Below are positions 31,209 to 40,107 of a stretch of 64,000 nt of DNA, in pieces. The position numbers and the translations under genes are program-made. How positions within the stretch are numbered: the first letter of the stretch is position 1; every line of letters starts with the position of its first letter. Source of the DNA: Murimonas intestini (GTDB taxonomy: Bacteria > Bacillota > Clostridia > Lachnospirales > Lachnospiraceae). The notes under the pieces were generated by a model, which was not told where the DNA came from, ran no database searches, and saw only the letters and a program-made list of their open reading frames with translations. The stretch spans positions 1-64,000 of the forward strand of contig NZ_JANKBI010000005.1 in the NCBI RefSeq assembly GCF_024622195.1, read 5' to 3'.

Positions 31209-33602
31209 TTATTCCATGGTCTTAATCCGATCCACAAGGGAAAGCCGTTTGGAATAACGGACAGCAACCACAGAGAAGATTCCGGTCACAACCAAAAGTG
31301 CCAGAACAAAAACAACCGTTTCCATCAACGGGAACTGATAAGACAGTTCCCCGAAAATATTAAAACTGCTGATCACATAGTCCAAAATCCAGCCTAGGGT
31401 TCCGCCGATACCAACCGACAGTAACACCGTAACCCCTGCATACCACAGGCATTCTGCAATCAGCATACGGGAAACCTGCTTTCCTGTCATGCCCACAGAC
31501 TGCAAAATCCCAATCTCCTGCTGCCTTGCCAGCAGATTGGTCATCAGGGTGTTGACCAGATTTACCATGGAGAACACAAACAGGAACGCCAGCAGCAGAT
31601 AAACACCGCGGGTCATTGTCTTTAACTGCGATTCCAGGGATGCCGCATGGTCTGCCCTGGAAAATACCGTCAGCACCGGATTTTCCAGCAGGCTGAAAAT
31701 AGACGCCCTGAGCGCATCAGAGTCCTCCGATGTATGAACATTCCAGACAGCCTCTCTGTTCTCAATATCCGGGTAAAGCTGGTCGGCCAATTCTTCTGTA
31801 AGGGTAAACAGCCCCCATGCGCCAGTTCCTGATGTCACTGACGGCTTCGCAATTCCCATGACCGTTACTTCTATGGCCTTGCCGTCCATGGATTCAAAGG
31901 TCAGCACATCCCCGATCGCAGGCGTATAGCCATAAAACATACTTAAAAGGTGATCTTCCGCGTCCGTCACGACCACACCGTTGTTTGCGGCAAGCTCCTC
32001 ATAATCCGCACTGCCCTGTTCCAGATTTTCCTCCGGCAGCCATTGTTCCATCTGCTCCCTGTCAAACACCGGGAATTTTAATGCAACACTTTCCTGGGGG
32101 AATTTCACCGTTGCGGATGTCACTTCATGGCTGGTGATGGATTCCACTCCATCCAGGGCAAGCAGCTTTTGACGAAGTTCTTCTGTCAGCGGATTCTCCC
32201 GCGCAATATCAGGCAGTCCTTCCGCCCCTCCCGAATCCATCCAGCTGACCTCATAGTTACAGTGATCCCCCATGGCTTCCATCGCCATCTTTTCGGGACT
32301 GATGGAGTTCAGCACCGTAGCGGCCGTCACCAGAAATACACCCGTCAGTCCTAAAGAGGTCAGGGTGATGACTGTCTTTTTCCTGCTCCGCCTGAAATTC
32401 ATCTGTGCCATGGAGAATGGCGTAATGCGGTGGTTTTTCTGATCTTTACGGTCTGTTGCCGTTTCATAACCGCTGGAGCGCACCGCTTCGATTGGGGATA
32501 CCTTCGCCGCCATGCGGACCGGTGCATGGATGGACAGAAATACCGTCAGTGCGCAGGCTGCTGCGGTCGCAGCCAGATAAGGCAGATTGCCGAGCCAGCT
32601 CCAATGTGCTGGGTAAATTGCAAACCCGATCGTTCCCCCGACCAAAAGACCAAGGGTGATTCCCCAAAGGGATAACAACAATCCCTCCCGCCGCACCATC
32701 CGGCGGATCTGTTTCGGCGTGGTACCGATCACCTTCAGCCGTCCATATTCCCGCATTTTACCCTTTACGGAAATAAAGAAGATACTGTAAATGACCACGG
32801 CACAGGCAACCAGCAGAAGGATTGCCACCGGAATGTAATATTTCATCACGCCGGACTTAAAGCCCTGCATATCAAAATAGTTGGAACTGTAAAAAATCTG
32901 ATCCTCTGCAACGCCGTTGGCAGAAAGGAATGCTGCAATATCCGCCTTGAGCTGTTCCAGCTCCATATCGTCCGCACCGGTATAACGAAGGCGGAATTCA
33001 AACAGCGGCTCTCCCTGTGCCATCTCCTCCACAAATGCTTCGGATACATAAAGCTGGAACATACGGGAGTCGTTCTCCACATCCATAATACCGCTGACGG
33101 TATAAGTCTGCTTCCCATTTCCCAGATCCACTTCTATGGTCTGCCCTACTTCTGCCGGGATTTCAAAATAATCAAGAAACGCCCGTTCTGCCAGAATTTC
33201 ATTAGCAGCCTGCGGAAGCGTCCCGGTGAAAGAAGGTTTCTTCCCCAATTCCATCCAGTTGGCGTCCGCATACTCCAAGGTCAGAACGCTGTCACCATAG
33301 CGGGCGGAACCGTAATTCTGTGAAAGGCCCCAGCGTTCCACCTCCGGGCAGGCTTTTAATTTTTCAATCATGTCGCGGTCACAATTTACTACGACCGCCT
33401 GATACTGTCCCCGGATGTCCGCCTCCAGTTTTCTGTCGCTTCCCGCTCCTGCACAAAAAATCGCTGCCATCAAAGCGGCTGCCAGGGCAATCGTTATGAT
33501 CACAAACAGGTTGCGCCGCTTATCTGTCTGAATGCTCCGTGCCGCCAATTTTTTAATGACCGGCCCTGTATCATTTTCAAAAGGCAATGTCATGTCTGCC
33601 AC
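31209..33602 (-). CDS. FtsX-type ABC permease (second paralogue)
   Basis: A 797-aa permease laid out as the 796-aa one: N-terminal motif MTLPFENDTGPVIKKLAARS, TM near 35-55, external domain, three TMs (VAILLLVACAVVIYSIFFIS onward) with the REYGRLKVIGTTPKQIRRM coupling segment, second external domain, and a C-terminal FtsX unit (NLVNTLMTNLLARQQEIGILQSVGM). Its near-identical length and shared motifs with the next gene suggest duplication and a heterodimer. It starts 5 bp after the ATPase stop. Confidence 0.88.
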   Translation of the reverse strand: MADMTLPFENDTGPVIKKLAARSIQTDKRRNLFVIITIALAAALMAAIFCAGAGSDRKLEADIRGQYQAVVVNCDRDMIEKLKACPEVERWGLSQNYGSARYGDSVLTLEYADANWMELGKKPSFTGTLPQAANEILAERAFLDYFEIPAEVGQTIEVDLGNGKQTYTVSGIMDVENDSRMFQLYVSEAFVEEMAQGEPLFEFRLRYTGADDMELEQLKADIAAFLSANGVAEDQIFYSSNYFDMQGFKSGVMKYYIPVAILLLVACAVVIYSIFFISVKGKMREYGRLKVIGTTPKQIRRMVRREGLLLSLWGITLGLLVGGTIGFAIYPAHWSWLGNLPYLAATAAACALTVFLSIHAPVRMAAKVSPIEAVRSSGYETATDRKDQKNHRITPFSMAQMNFRRSRKKTVITLTSLGLTGVFLVTAATVLNSISPEKMAMEAMGDHCNYEVSWMDSGGAEGLPDIARENPLTEELRQKLLALDGVESITSHEVTSATVKFPQESVALKFPVFDREQMEQWLPEENLEQGSADYEELAANNGVVVTDAEDHLLSMFYGYTPAIGDVLTFESMDGKAIEVTVMGIAKPSVTSGTGAWGLFTLTEELADQLYPDIENREAVWNVHTSEDSDALRASIFSLLENPVLTVFSRADHAASLESQLKTMTRGVYLLLAFLFVFSMVNLVNTLMTNLLARQQEIGILQSVGMTGKQVSRMLIAECLWYAGVTVLLSVGIGGTLGWILDYVISSFNIFGELSYQFPLMETVVFVLALLVVTGIFSVVAVRYSKRLSLVDRIKTME

Positions 33603-33607
33603 CCCCT

Positions 33608-34273
33608 TTATCCAACGATTCTGCCATCCTCGATCCGCACGATGCGGTCTGCAAGCTGGGCAATGGCATCGTTATGCGTGATCATCACCAGCGTCTGGTT
33701 AAATTCACGGCTCGTTCTCTGCAAAAGCCCAAGCACATCGGCGCTGGTCTTGCTGTCCAGGTTGCCGGTGGGTTCATCGGCCAGAACGATTGCGGGCTTT
33801 GACACCAGGGCGCGGGCGATTGCCACACGCTGCTGCTGGCCGCCGGAGAGGTTGTTTGGCATATTCTTCAGCTTATCCTCCAGTCCCAGCATGGACACCA
33901 CATCCGCCATAAATTTCTGATCCACCGTATCCCCGTCCAACTCCACGGGCAGGACGATGTTCTCATACACATTCAGGATCGGCACCAGATTGTAGTTCTG
34001 GAAAATAAAGCCGATATTGCGGCGGCGAAAAATTGTAAGCTGCTCGTCGTTCATCTTCGCCAGCTCCTTATCCCGCACCATCACGCTGCCGGAGGTAGGG
34101 GTATCCAGACCGCCCATCATGTGAAGCAGGGTGGATTTACCGGAGCCGGAAGTGCCGACCACCGCTACAAATTCGCCCTCCTCCACAGAGAAGTTCACGC
34201 CATCCAGGGCGCGGGTAATGTTCGGCTCTGTGCCGTAGTATTTTTTAAGATCAGTTGTCTGCAAAATTTTCAT
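33608..34273 (-). CDS. ABC transporter ATPase (MacB/LolD type)
   Basis: A 221-aa nucleotide-binding subunit: Walker A GTSGSGKST near 40, Q-loop FIFQNYNLVPILNV, signature LSGGQQQR, Walker B IVLADEPTGNLDS, H-loop ITHND. It is the only ATPase for three adjacent FtsX permeases. The promoter immediately upstream carries motif D with a 23-nt leader. It is likely induced by the neighbouring two-component system. Confidence 0.92.
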   Translation of the reverse strand: MKILQTTDLKKYYGTEPNITRALDGVNFSVEEGEFVAVVGTSGSGKSTLLHMMGGLDTPTSGSVMVRDKELAKMNDEQLTIFRRRNIGFIFQNYNLVPILNVYENIVLPVELDGDTVDQKFMADVVSMLGLEDKLKNMPNNLSGGQQQRVAIARALVSKPAIVLADEPTGNLDSKTSADVLGLLQRTSREFNQTLVMITHNDAIAQLADRIVRIEDGRIVG

Positions 34274-34302
34274 AACAGTTACCTGCCTTTCTTAATTTGT
34301 TG

Positions 34303-34341
34303 AGTATAGGGTAAAGGACAAATGTTGCAGAATTGTCCTAA
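34303..34341 (-). promoter_or_regulatory. Regulon motif D with -10 (ATPase operon)
   Basis: Motif at 34319-34341 (minus strand TTAGGACAATTCTGCAACA then TTTG), 10 bp, then TATACT (34303-34308). The transcript would start about 23 nt before the ATPase ATG. The GAATTGTCCTAAA half (34330-34342) is repeated inverted as TTTTAGGACAATTC at 34374-34387, making a strong operator pair. Confidence 0.7.
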
Positions 34342-34402
34342 ACGATATGAAAATCTATGGTGAATTGCTTCAATTTTAGGACAATTCGTTTTGCAGTGAG
34401 AC

Positions 34403-37066
34403 TCACACATTTTCATCCTTTAAGACTTCTACAATAATATCCCTGCGGATTCTTCTGGAAGCCGCCCTGTAAATCCCACTGATGACCATTAGCACAAGGA
34501 CAACATAAGCTATCAGTCCTAGTAACGGGAATACCTGAATGAACTCCATAAAAGTCACATCCTGCATCCACATCAGAACTGTGGCGATCAAAAACAGGAT
34601 TGGTAATCCAATGACCAAAGGCTTTCCTCCAAGGAAGAACCCTTCTATATGGAGCAAACGGTCAAGACCTTTTCTATCCAGTCCCACAGAACGCAGCATG
34701 GCAAATTCCTTTCTTCTTTGATGCAGACTGTTCAGGATCGCCACTGCTGCCGATGAGATTCCAATGATGCCAAATAATGCGGTCAGACTGTAAACGATCA
34801 GCATGGTCGCATCGGTCAGTCGTTCTCTGTCCAAAGCACGCTGTGTCTTGCTGGAGGTATAGAAATCACTCGTTCCCAAATAAGTACCACAGATCTGCTC
34901 TGCCTGCTTCTGTACTTCGGCATCCAGCCCATCTTCCACAAGAAGATTCATGTAAGTCCTGTAATTGTAAACTGCACGATCCTCTCCAAAATTCTGGATA
35001 ATCTCATAGTATTGATCCATCGGCACAAGAATGGGTAATGTATAAAAAGCCATATTGCGCCCAATCTCCGGCATTTCAGGAAGCACAGATGATACCGTCA
35101 CATCAAAACGGTAATCCCCCTGAATGGAGTCTAAAAACTTCTCTGTTAGTTCTAAAGACTGACCTTTTTTGAGGTTTAGATATGGAATCGTATCTTTTTT
35201 GGCTTCATAACCTCTGGAGTCAGGATTTTTTACAACAGAATTGACAATGAGTGCAGCGCCCGGATCAGAATAAGGTACACCTGACTGCATGAGATAATCT
35301 TCATAGGCATTCTGTTCCAAACCGATCAATACGCATGGGATACGGTAGCGGCCATCACGCTTTGCTACATACTCACCAGCCGCTTTTGTTCCAAATCCTC
35401 CAGCGGAAAGAAATTCTTCCGATAACTCATTTTCTGAAACCCAGAGCGCACAGTTCGCCATCGTATAAGTGGCCTGTTCTTCTATGTGGGGCAGCTGCTT
35501 TAATTCCTCCATAAGTGCCGGCTCTATTTTCTGACCGGATTCCATTGTAATATTGACATTAAAGTGGCTGTCCTGTTCTGCTTTGGTATTGTTAATATCT
35601 GAAACGGAAAAAACAGCCAGAAAACTGAACATCAAAAGCATACACAGACTCAGCGTTACCGTACAGGTACGAAACAGCCTCTTATTAGCCGCCATGGAGT
35701 TTGCAGAAATATTTCCAAGGAATCCAAAGCACTTTTTCAGGATTGGATGCTTTGCTGATTTTTTCAAAGAAGGATTGCTCCAGCTTTCTTTGACCGCTTC
35801 AATCGGGCGAAGTTTTCCCATCTGCCGGGCAGGACCAGAAGCAGCCAGGCGAACCGTCAGGAACGAGAGAATCACGGAAACCACTGCGACCCACGGGGAA
35901 AAGGAAGCTGTTATCCGGCTCCCGGTCACTTCCTGCATCAGGTCAGAGTATGCTGCCAATACGCCATAGGAAAAAAGGTATCCAAGTCCCACAGAAACCA
36001 GAATGGGAAGCACAGACAGCCAGCGTGCCTCATATACGATCATCATGCGGATCTGCCTTGGCGTCATTCCAATGGATTTTAAGATTCCCAATTCCTTTAC
36101 CTTGCGTTTCGCAGAAATAGAAAAAGCCCCCCGAATGATATAGGCAAATACCGCCATAGATGCTGCCATGACCAACCCCAACGCCAGTGTAAGTTTAGGA
36201 AGGTCACTGCTTAGGAAATGCCCCGGTGCATAAATCCCATACATCCCAAGCAGGGCTGTATGGTAACGGAAAGGATAGTCGCCAAATTCATCCGGCTGCA
36301 AGCCAATATCCTCCGCTATCTGCGGGATGATTTCATATACTTTTCGTGGCTGCGTTACTTGAAGATACGCAACGACACCTGTGTCCTCCGATAATGCGGC
36401 CGTGTCCAGCCATCCATACGCAGGGTAGCCGTTATATGCGCTGGAAACCGTCATATCAATCTCACCAACAATGGTGTACTGCACATTTTCTGTTTTCACA
36501 AATTCTTCCCCGCTTTGAATGGGGGAAAGAAAATCCACAGTTGTATTTCCGATCCTGCGTTCGCCCAAGTCCAGGTTCAGCTGATCTCCAATCTCAACAG
36601 ATGGATTCTGCTCAAAAAAGCTTTTTCCAACGACAATTTCTCCCGGCGCCTGGGGAACCCGTCCCCGCAGGATCAGATTCTTTTCCCGCATACCGCCCCA
36701 ATATGCCCCATCACAGTTTTGGATCAAAAGATAGGGCAGACCGGATGCAGCAGGTAATGAGGCGGTCTGATTATCTCCTTTTACCATGATGGTCTGGATA
36801 TTTTCGTTATTCCGAATCAAATCCAGCTGACCAGCATGAATCTCCAAAAGCTGTGCATCCCAATCACCGTAGGCTTCAATCTCCTGCTGCACACTTTGAT
36901 TCCAATAGCTTTGGACGAATGTGCATAGCGAACACAAAAAAGTTGATGCGATCAATATGGCCGCCATGATAGAAATGGATGTACGCCGGTTTGCTTTCAT
37001 GTTCTGTTTTGCCAGCCGCTTTACAATCCGGCTGGTATCATTTTCAAATGGTAATGTCATAGCCAT
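34403..37066 (-). CDS. FtsX-type ABC permease (first paralogue, larger)
   Basis: 887 aa, about 90 longer than the other two. It begins MTLPFENDTSRIVKRLAKQN, has a TM near 30-50, an external region to about 290, three TMs with RKVKELGILKSIGMTPRQIRMM, a second larger external region (about 490-740), and a C-terminal FtsX unit (LYSL/YSLTALFGIIGISS, HQRRKEFAMLRSVGLDRKGL). It is transcribed apart from the ATPase gene, with motif D in the 129-bp gap. It may be a third subunit or a sensor-like partner of the kinase. Confidence 0.88.
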   Translation of the reverse strand: MAMTLPFENDTSRIVKRLAKQNMKANRRTSISIMAAILIASTFLCSLCTFVQSYWNQSVQQEIEAYGDWDAQLLEIHAGQLDLIRNNENIQTIMVKGDNQTASLPAASGLPYLLIQNCDGAYWGGMREKNLILRGRVPQAPGEIVVGKSFFEQNPSVEIGDQLNLDLGERRIGNTTVDFLSPIQSGEEFVKTENVQYTIVGEIDMTVSSAYNGYPAYGWLDTAALSEDTGVVAYLQVTQPRKVYEIIPQIAEDIGLQPDEFGDYPFRYHTALLGMYGIYAPGHFLSSDLPKLTLALGLVMAASMAVFAYIIRGAFSISAKRKVKELGILKSIGMTPRQIRMMIVYEARWLSVLPILVSVGLGYLFSYGVLAAYSDLMQEVTGSRITASFSPWVAVVSVILSFLTVRLAASGPARQMGKLRPIEAVKESWSNPSLKKSAKHPILKKCFGFLGNISANSMAANKRLFRTCTVTLSLCMLLMFSFLAVFSVSDINNTKAEQDSHFNVNITMESGQKIEPALMEELKQLPHIEEQATYTMANCALWVSENELSEEFLSAGGFGTKAAGEYVAKRDGRYRIPCVLIGLEQNAYEDYLMQSGVPYSDPGAALIVNSVVKNPDSRGYEAKKDTIPYLNLKKGQSLELTEKFLDSIQGDYRFDVTVSSVLPEMPEIGRNMAFYTLPILVPMDQYYEIIQNFGEDRAVYNYRTYMNLLVEDGLDAEVQKQAEQICGTYLGTSDFYTSSKTQRALDRERLTDATMLIVYSLTALFGIIGISSAAVAILNSLHQRRKEFAMLRSVGLDRKGLDRLLHIEGFFLGGKPLVIGLPILFLIATVLMWMQDVTFMEFIQVFPLLGLIAYVVLVLMVISGIYRAASRRIRRDIIVEVLKDENV

Positions 37067-37094
37067 TCACTCCTTTCGCTGTCATCCTAACTCT

Positions 37095-37117
37095 CAAATG
37101 TTGCAGAAATATCCTAA
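37095..37117 (-). promoter_or_regulatory. Regulon motif C (before the 887-aa permease)
   Basis: Minus strand TTAGGATATTTCTGCAACA then TTTG. The hexamer 10 bp downstream is TGACAG (37079-37084), which would start transcription too close to the ATG to include the ribosome site. Either this copy uses another -10 or it acts as an auxiliary operator. An inverted half-site TTTTAGGACAATTC follows at 37150-37163. Confidence 0.5.
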
Positions 37118-37161
37118 AGGTCCATCAATTTAATGGGAAATTGCTTCAATTTTAGGACAAT

Positions 37162-37422
37162 TCATTTTCGCGTGTCTTTTTTATAAAGCCGGATAGATAT
37201 AAGCCAAACCGTTGCTAACTGAATTGCAACAAAAAACAGCGTCAGCCAAACGCTCTCATAATAAAAAATATCTGTCCAGAAGATCACCAGATCTACCAGA
37301 GCCACCACACCAGCCGACCATCTGATTTTTCTTGGAAAGAAGTGCCGGAGCAGCAGAACAACAACGACCGACGGGATCAGCAAGCAAGCTGCATTGATGA
37401 GCAATGTCTTTGTAATTTCCAT
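37162..37422 (-). CDS. 86-aa membrane protein of the resistance locus
   Basis: Three hydrophobic segments (about 5-26, 36-55, 58-78) with short charged links (RHFFPRKIRW) and a basic tail (YKKDTRK). No family was recognised. GGAGG lies before the ATG and motif B with TGATAG is correctly placed upstream, so it is a co-regulated member of the locus. It could be an accessory subunit or immunity-like peptide. Confidence 0.7.
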   Translation of the reverse strand: MEITKTLLINAACLLIPSVVVVLLLRHFFPRKIRWSAGVVALVDLVIFWTDIFYYESVWLTLFFVAIQLATVWLISIRLYKKDTRK

Positions 37423-37449
37423 AGAGCCACCTCCAATTTCAGGATGTTG

Positions 37450-37488
37450 CTATCAGCATAAATCCCAAATGTTGCAGAATTGTCCTAA
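37450..37488 (-). promoter_or_regulatory. Regulon motif B with -10 (86-aa membrane protein)
   Basis: Motif at 37466-37488, 10 bp, then TGATAG (37450-37455), giving a leader of about 20 nt containing GGAGGTGG. The left half is identical to that of site D. Confidence 0.65.
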
Positions 37489-37550
37489 AATCCATTGTCC
37501 TCTAAAAATTTTTCAAAAAAGGCAGCCTGCCAAAACAGACTGCCTCAGAA

Positions 37551-38582
37551 TTATTTTATGGGCAGGAACACGGAAAAAGTTGATCCTTCCCCAACTTTAG
37601 ACTCAACGGTAATATAGCCGCCCTGCATGGTAATAATTTCACGGGCAAGGTATAAGCCGATTCCAACCCCATCTATATCATGCACTGCTTCATCCCGATA
37701 GAAGCGTTTGAAGATCGTACCCTGAGAATGCTCCGGGATGCCTCTGCCTGTATCCGTCACATCTATCCTCAAATACATCTCCCAATCCCGTACCCTCACC
37801 TGGATGCTACCACCAGCAGAGGTGTACTTTACTGCATTATCCAGAATGTTAAACAATGCTTCGCAAGTCCAGCGGCTGTCATGGGATATTATCAGATCAG
37901 ATGGGCAGTCCACCGAAAGGCTGATCTCTTTTTGTTCCATCGGAGCCAGAACACCATTGATGGCGTTCACCAGCGTATCCCCGATCACAGCATCCTGTTT
38001 CTCCAGCGTAATGACACCCGTTTCCAGACGGGAAGTTTTCACCATTCCCTGAATGAGAAAATCCAATTTATCCAGCTGCGTACCCGTGGCCTGCAAAAAC
38101 TCCTTGCGCTTTTCTTCTGTCAATGGCCGTGTCAGCATGGTATCGTTGATCAGCTTCAGATTTGCGATAGGGGTTTTGGTCTGATGGGAAATATCCGATA
38201 CCAGGGATTGCAGTTCTTCCTTTTCTTCCTCCGCCGTATGTCTGGTCTTTTGCATCACATTGTAGAGCCGTTCCAGACGGTGGCTGATCCGGGACAGCAG
38301 TGTTTCCGCTTCATAGTCTACCTTGGGCCGGTCTGTACTGTCCATCATGTGATCCAATGTCTGGCACAAACCATCGGTAAACAGAGAAAGCTTCTTTTGA
38401 AAGTAGTGCAGGAAAACCACGCCCCAAATGTAAAATGCAACTGTCAAAATAATGCCGCAGATGACAACCCGCACATCTTTCGTCATCAAGAAAAAAATCA
38501 ACAGCAACAAAGCGGCAGTGAGCAGAGTCCCTGCCACAATTTTTCTCAAAAATGCCCTGACGGATAAATTTTGCAGCTTCAT
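37551..38582 (-). CDS. Sensor histidine kinase
   Basis: 343 aa with two adjacent N-terminal TMs (about 13-55) and no sizeable external loop. A HAMP-like linker follows, then the H-box SDISHQTKTPIANLKL (His near 153), N-box NILDNAVKYT, DTGRGIPEHSQGTIFKRFYR and GIGLYLAREI. It resembles kinases that detect peptide antibiotics through a partner transporter. It overlaps the response-regulator gene by 4 bp. It is not closely similar to the BceS-like kinase at 25023-26036. Confidence 0.92.
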   Translation of the reverse strand: MKLQNLSVRAFLRKIVAGTLLTAALLLLIFFLMTKDVRVVICGIILTVAFYIWGVVFLHYFQKKLSLFTDGLCQTLDHMMDSTDRPKVDYEAETLLSRISHRLERLYNVMQKTRHTAEEEKEELQSLVSDISHQTKTPIANLKLINDTMLTRPLTEEKRKEFLQATGTQLDKLDFLIQGMVKTSRLETGVITLEKQDAVIGDTLVNAINGVLAPMEQKEISLSVDCPSDLIISHDSRWTCEALFNILDNAVKYTSAGGSIQVRVRDWEMYLRIDVTDTGRGIPEHSQGTIFKRFYRDEAVHDIDGVGIGLYLAREIITMQGGYITVESKVGEGSTFSVFLPIK

Positions 38583-39268
38583 CGAGGCTCACCGCCGATC
38601 CACTGATAGCCCATTCCATAAGCTGTCTTAATATATTTCCTCTCCTCTGTTTCGATTTTTTTGCGGATACGGCTGATGATCGTCGTTAGAGTATGCTCAT
38701 CCACAAAGTCTCCATCAATGTCCCACAGCTTCTCTAAAATCTGCCGCTTGGTCAGAATAATCCGGGGGTTCTTTACGAACAGGAACAGGGTTCGATATTC
38801 CTTCGGTGTAAAGTCCAGGGATTCTCCGGCAAGGGACGCACTCTGCTCCGAAAAGTCAATTTTCAAAAAACCATCGTCAAACAGATCATGCCGAGGTGTC
38901 CGCAGCTCCAGATTTGCAAAAACCGCCGCCACTTTTTTACAAAGCACTGTCACAGAAAAGGGCTTAGTCACATAATCCGCGCCGCCGACTTCATAACCCT
39001 TGAGCATATCGCTCTCCTTATCATTGGCTGTGATAAAAATAATATAGGTATGCTGACCGCGATTCCGGATTTCTTCACACAGATCCAGTCCGCTGCCATC
39101 CGGCAGGTTAATGTCCAGCAGCGCCACATCAAACTCATTTTCCCGTAGCTTTCTTACCGCGCTGTCAAAATTAAAAACCGAAATGACCTCATATCCATCA
39201 GAGGTCAGATTATATGCCAAGGTCCGATTCAAAAGCTGATCGTCCTCTACAATTAAAATCTTCTTCAA
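38579..39268 (-). CDS. OmpR-family response regulator
   Basis: A receiver domain (VEDDQLLN; phosphorylated D in LLDINLPDGSG; K in YVTKPFS) and a winged helix (FTPKEYRTLFLF, TTIISRIRKKI, YIKTAYGMGYQWIGG). The frame is open from 39301, but motif A's -10 would start transcription near 39296, so the TTG at 39268 (with AAGGAAG upstream) or GTG at 39277 is more likely the start. It is the best candidate to bind the 23-bp motif found before each unit of this locus, including its own. Confidence 0.9.
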   Translation of the reverse strand: MKKILIVEDDQLLNRTLAYNLTSDGYEVISVFNFDSAVRKLRENEFDVALLDINLPDGSGLDLCEEIRNRGQHTYIIFITANDKESDMLKGYEVGGADYVTKPFSVTVLCKKVAAVFANLELRTPRHDLFDDGFLKIDFSEQSASLAGESLDFTPKEYRTLFLFVKNPRIILTKRQILEKLWDIDGDFVDEHTLTTIISRIRKKIETEERKYIKTAYGMGYQWIGGEPR

Positions 39269-39302
39269 AGCCTTCACTTCCTTTCCCAATTTTCCAATCA
39301 TA

Positions 39303-39341
39303 CTGATATTCTAAACATCAAATGTTGCAGAAATGTCCTAA
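39303..39341 (-). promoter_or_regulatory. Regulon motif A with -10 (two-component operon)
   Basis: Motif at 39319-39341 (minus strand TTAGGACATTTCTGCAACA then TTTG), 10 bp, then TATCAG (39303-39308). It implies autoregulation of the regulator-kinase pair. Confidence 0.65.
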
Positions 39342-39527
39342 ATCTAAAAATCAAAAACATTTTTTATTTTTCCTTACTATTGACATTGTAACATAGCTCA
39401 TCAAGGATACAAATGCACTTTCTCTATCATTCTCACAAAATCAGTATAATCATATCTATAGATAGATATAATAAGGTTATTCCTTTGAGTAAATCGGCAC
39501 GATACAATATATTTGAGGTGAACGATT

Positions 39528-39884
39528 ATGCCGATTGATGATTTGACCGCGTTGGGACAAAGAATGCGGGAAGCCCGAAAGAAAAAAGACCTGACACAGC
39601 AGGAGCTTGCGGATCTAAGCCATGTATCTATCAAGCAAATCGCAAAAATAGAAAAAGGAAAAATAAATCCATCCTATTTGATTTTGAAGGCATTGGCAAA
39701 GGTTCTGCCGATCTCTCTGGACAATCTGATCAATCCAGATGTTTCTCCAGAAGATGAGGGAGCCAATCAGATGAAGATGCTTTATTGTAGCTGTCCGTCA
39801 GAAATGCGTGAAACCCTCTTGCATCATACGCAGGAGACCGCGAAAGAACTAACAGAACTATCCGAGAAATTTGAAACGAATTGA
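39528..39884 (+). CDS. XRE-family regulator
   Basis: A 118-aa protein. Residues 8-65 are an HTH_3 domain (LGQRMREARKKKDLTQQELADLS, then HVSIKQIAKIEKGKINPS). The C-terminal tail (CSCPSEMRETLLHHTQETAKELTELSEKF) is helical and Cys-containing. It is the only rightward gene in the cargo, with GAGGTGA before the ATG. It is divergent from the response regulator and convergent with the relaxase. It could control transfer or the resistance locus. Confidence 0.88.
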   Translation: MPIDDLTALGQRMREARKKKDLTQQELADLSHVSIKQIAKIEKGKINPSYLILKALAKVLPISLDNLINPDVSPEDEGANQMKMLYCSCPSEMRETLLHHTQETAKELTELSEKFETN

Positions 39885-40107
39885 GCCGGTGAGTGAAATT
39901 TGATTGTTTCCTCACTGGCTTCTTTCATTTCCGGGTAAAAAGAGGCAAGCAATGCCGGTGTTAATACACACCGACCCGCAGAGCGCAAAATCCCTCCGTG
40001 ATTTTCCTCTCCGCTTGCTTGTTGAGGGCAGCGCCCCCAAGCCCCTTTGAACACAGAATTTCATTCTGTGGCTGCGCGTTCTGCGAACGCTTTTGACCAG
40101 GACCAGC
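39885..40107. other. Gene-free region beside the relaxase (oriT candidate)
   Basis: 223 bp between the XRE stop and the relaxase stop. It contains CGGTGT-TAAT-ACACACCG near 39956-39974, ACAGAATTTCATTCTGT near 40044-40060 and CAGCTTACCGCTGG near 40103-40117. Transfer origins of Tn1549-type elements lie near the mob genes, so this is a candidate, but no nick-site sequence could be recognised. Confidence 0.3.
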
